Below are positions 63,895-64,000 of a DNA stretch of 64,000 bases, piece by piece. The first letter of the stretch is position 1. Each line of letters starts with the position of its first letter. The stretch is from Pseudomicrostroma phylloplanum (taxonomy: Eukaryota; Basidiomycota; Exobasidiomycetes; Microstromatales). Where the stretch lies: NCBI GenBank assembly GCA_039545275.1, contig BCHS01000002.1, forward strand, positions 310,001-374,000. Reading direction: 5' to 3'. Both the position numbers and the translations under genes were made by a program. Below the pieces are notes generated by a model. That model did no database searches, was not told where the DNA came from, and was given only the letters and a program-made list of their open reading frames with translations.

Positions 63895-64000
63895 ATGTCT
63901 TCGTCTTCAACATCATCTGCGAGGAGAACAGTAGCAGCAACATCTTCAGCTTCATCTTCATCCACAACAGCAGTAGCAGGGAGGAGACGCCCCATGAACC
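63895..64000 (+). CDS. Possible 5' end of a gene truncated by the right edge
   Basis: An ATG at 63895 opens a frame that stays open to the window end (35 codons: Ser/Thr/Ala-rich with basic residues). It follows a typical pyrimidine-rich leader. The translated stretch is low in complexity and matches nothing, so this is a guess based on position and leader. Confidence 0.3.
   Translation, partial: MSSSSTSSARRTVAATSSASSSSTTAVAGRRRPMN

Overview
The window is nuclear DNA of a high-GC, gene-dense fungus, most likely a basidiomycete and possibly an Ustilaginomycotina/Exobasidiomycetes yeast; the lineage is inference from gene content and style, not a placement test. Evidence for a fungus: two Zn2Cys6 regulators, a GAF/hybrid histidine kinase, MTC1, GPI10, EAF7 and LEO1. 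Genes carry zero to four short introns (roughly 70-150 bases; many donors read GTGAGT, acceptors CAG). No rRNA, tRNA, CRISPR, transposon or plasmid feature was recognised. Exon joins given below were worked out by hand from splice consensus, phase and family similarity, and the joined exons of each multi-exon gene sum to whole codons.

Layout. 1-10.5 kb: 5' part of methylthioadenosine phosphorylase (minus), a HERPUD-like ubiquitin-domain membrane protein (plus), and a 2056-residue hybrid histidine kinase (minus). 11.9-19.7 kb: a PMU1-like histidine phosphatase with an internal duplication (plus), then a 1723-residue glutamine-rich ARID protein resembling SWI1 (minus). 21.5-28.9 kb: cytosolic glutamyl-tRNA synthetase (minus), Sm-D2 (plus), EAF7 (minus) and ribulose-5-phosphate 3-epimerase (minus). 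29.9-35.5 kb: a Zn2Cys6 factor (minus), a poly-G tract broken by a 100-base assembly gap, and a divergent ARFRP1/Arl3-like GTPase (minus). 35.8-45.8 kb: LEO1 (plus), eIF3k (minus), then a tight co-oriented run of LTA4H-type aminopeptidase, tRNA isopentenyltransferase (MOD5) and GPI mannosyltransferase III (GPI10), in which MOD5 and GPI10 share one open frame with no stop between them. 46.2-54 kb: copper amine oxidase, a TLC-domain membrane protein and an unrecognised Ser-rich protein (all minus). 55-64 kb: a second Zn2Cys6 factor (minus), MTC1 (minus), a START-domain protein (plus) and a possible gene start cut by the right edge.

Most genes are housekeeping and functionally unrelated: chromatin and transcription (SWI1-like, EAF7, LEO1), splicing (SmD2), translation (GUS1, eIF3k, MOD5), membrane and lipid biology (HERPUD-like, ARFRP1-like, GPI10, TLC, START) and metabolism (MTAP, RPE1, amine oxidase). 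The most unusual item is the MOD5-GPI10 continuous frame, which starts only 86 bases after the LTA4H stop; it is either a natural gene fusion or a readthrough/dicistronic locus. Other notable items are the duplicated segment in the phosphatase, a kinase with one Asp-less pseudo-receiver and one receiver with Lys-to-Arg, a GTPase lacking two diagnostic residues, and strand-consistent CCTGCC repeats upstream of several genes.
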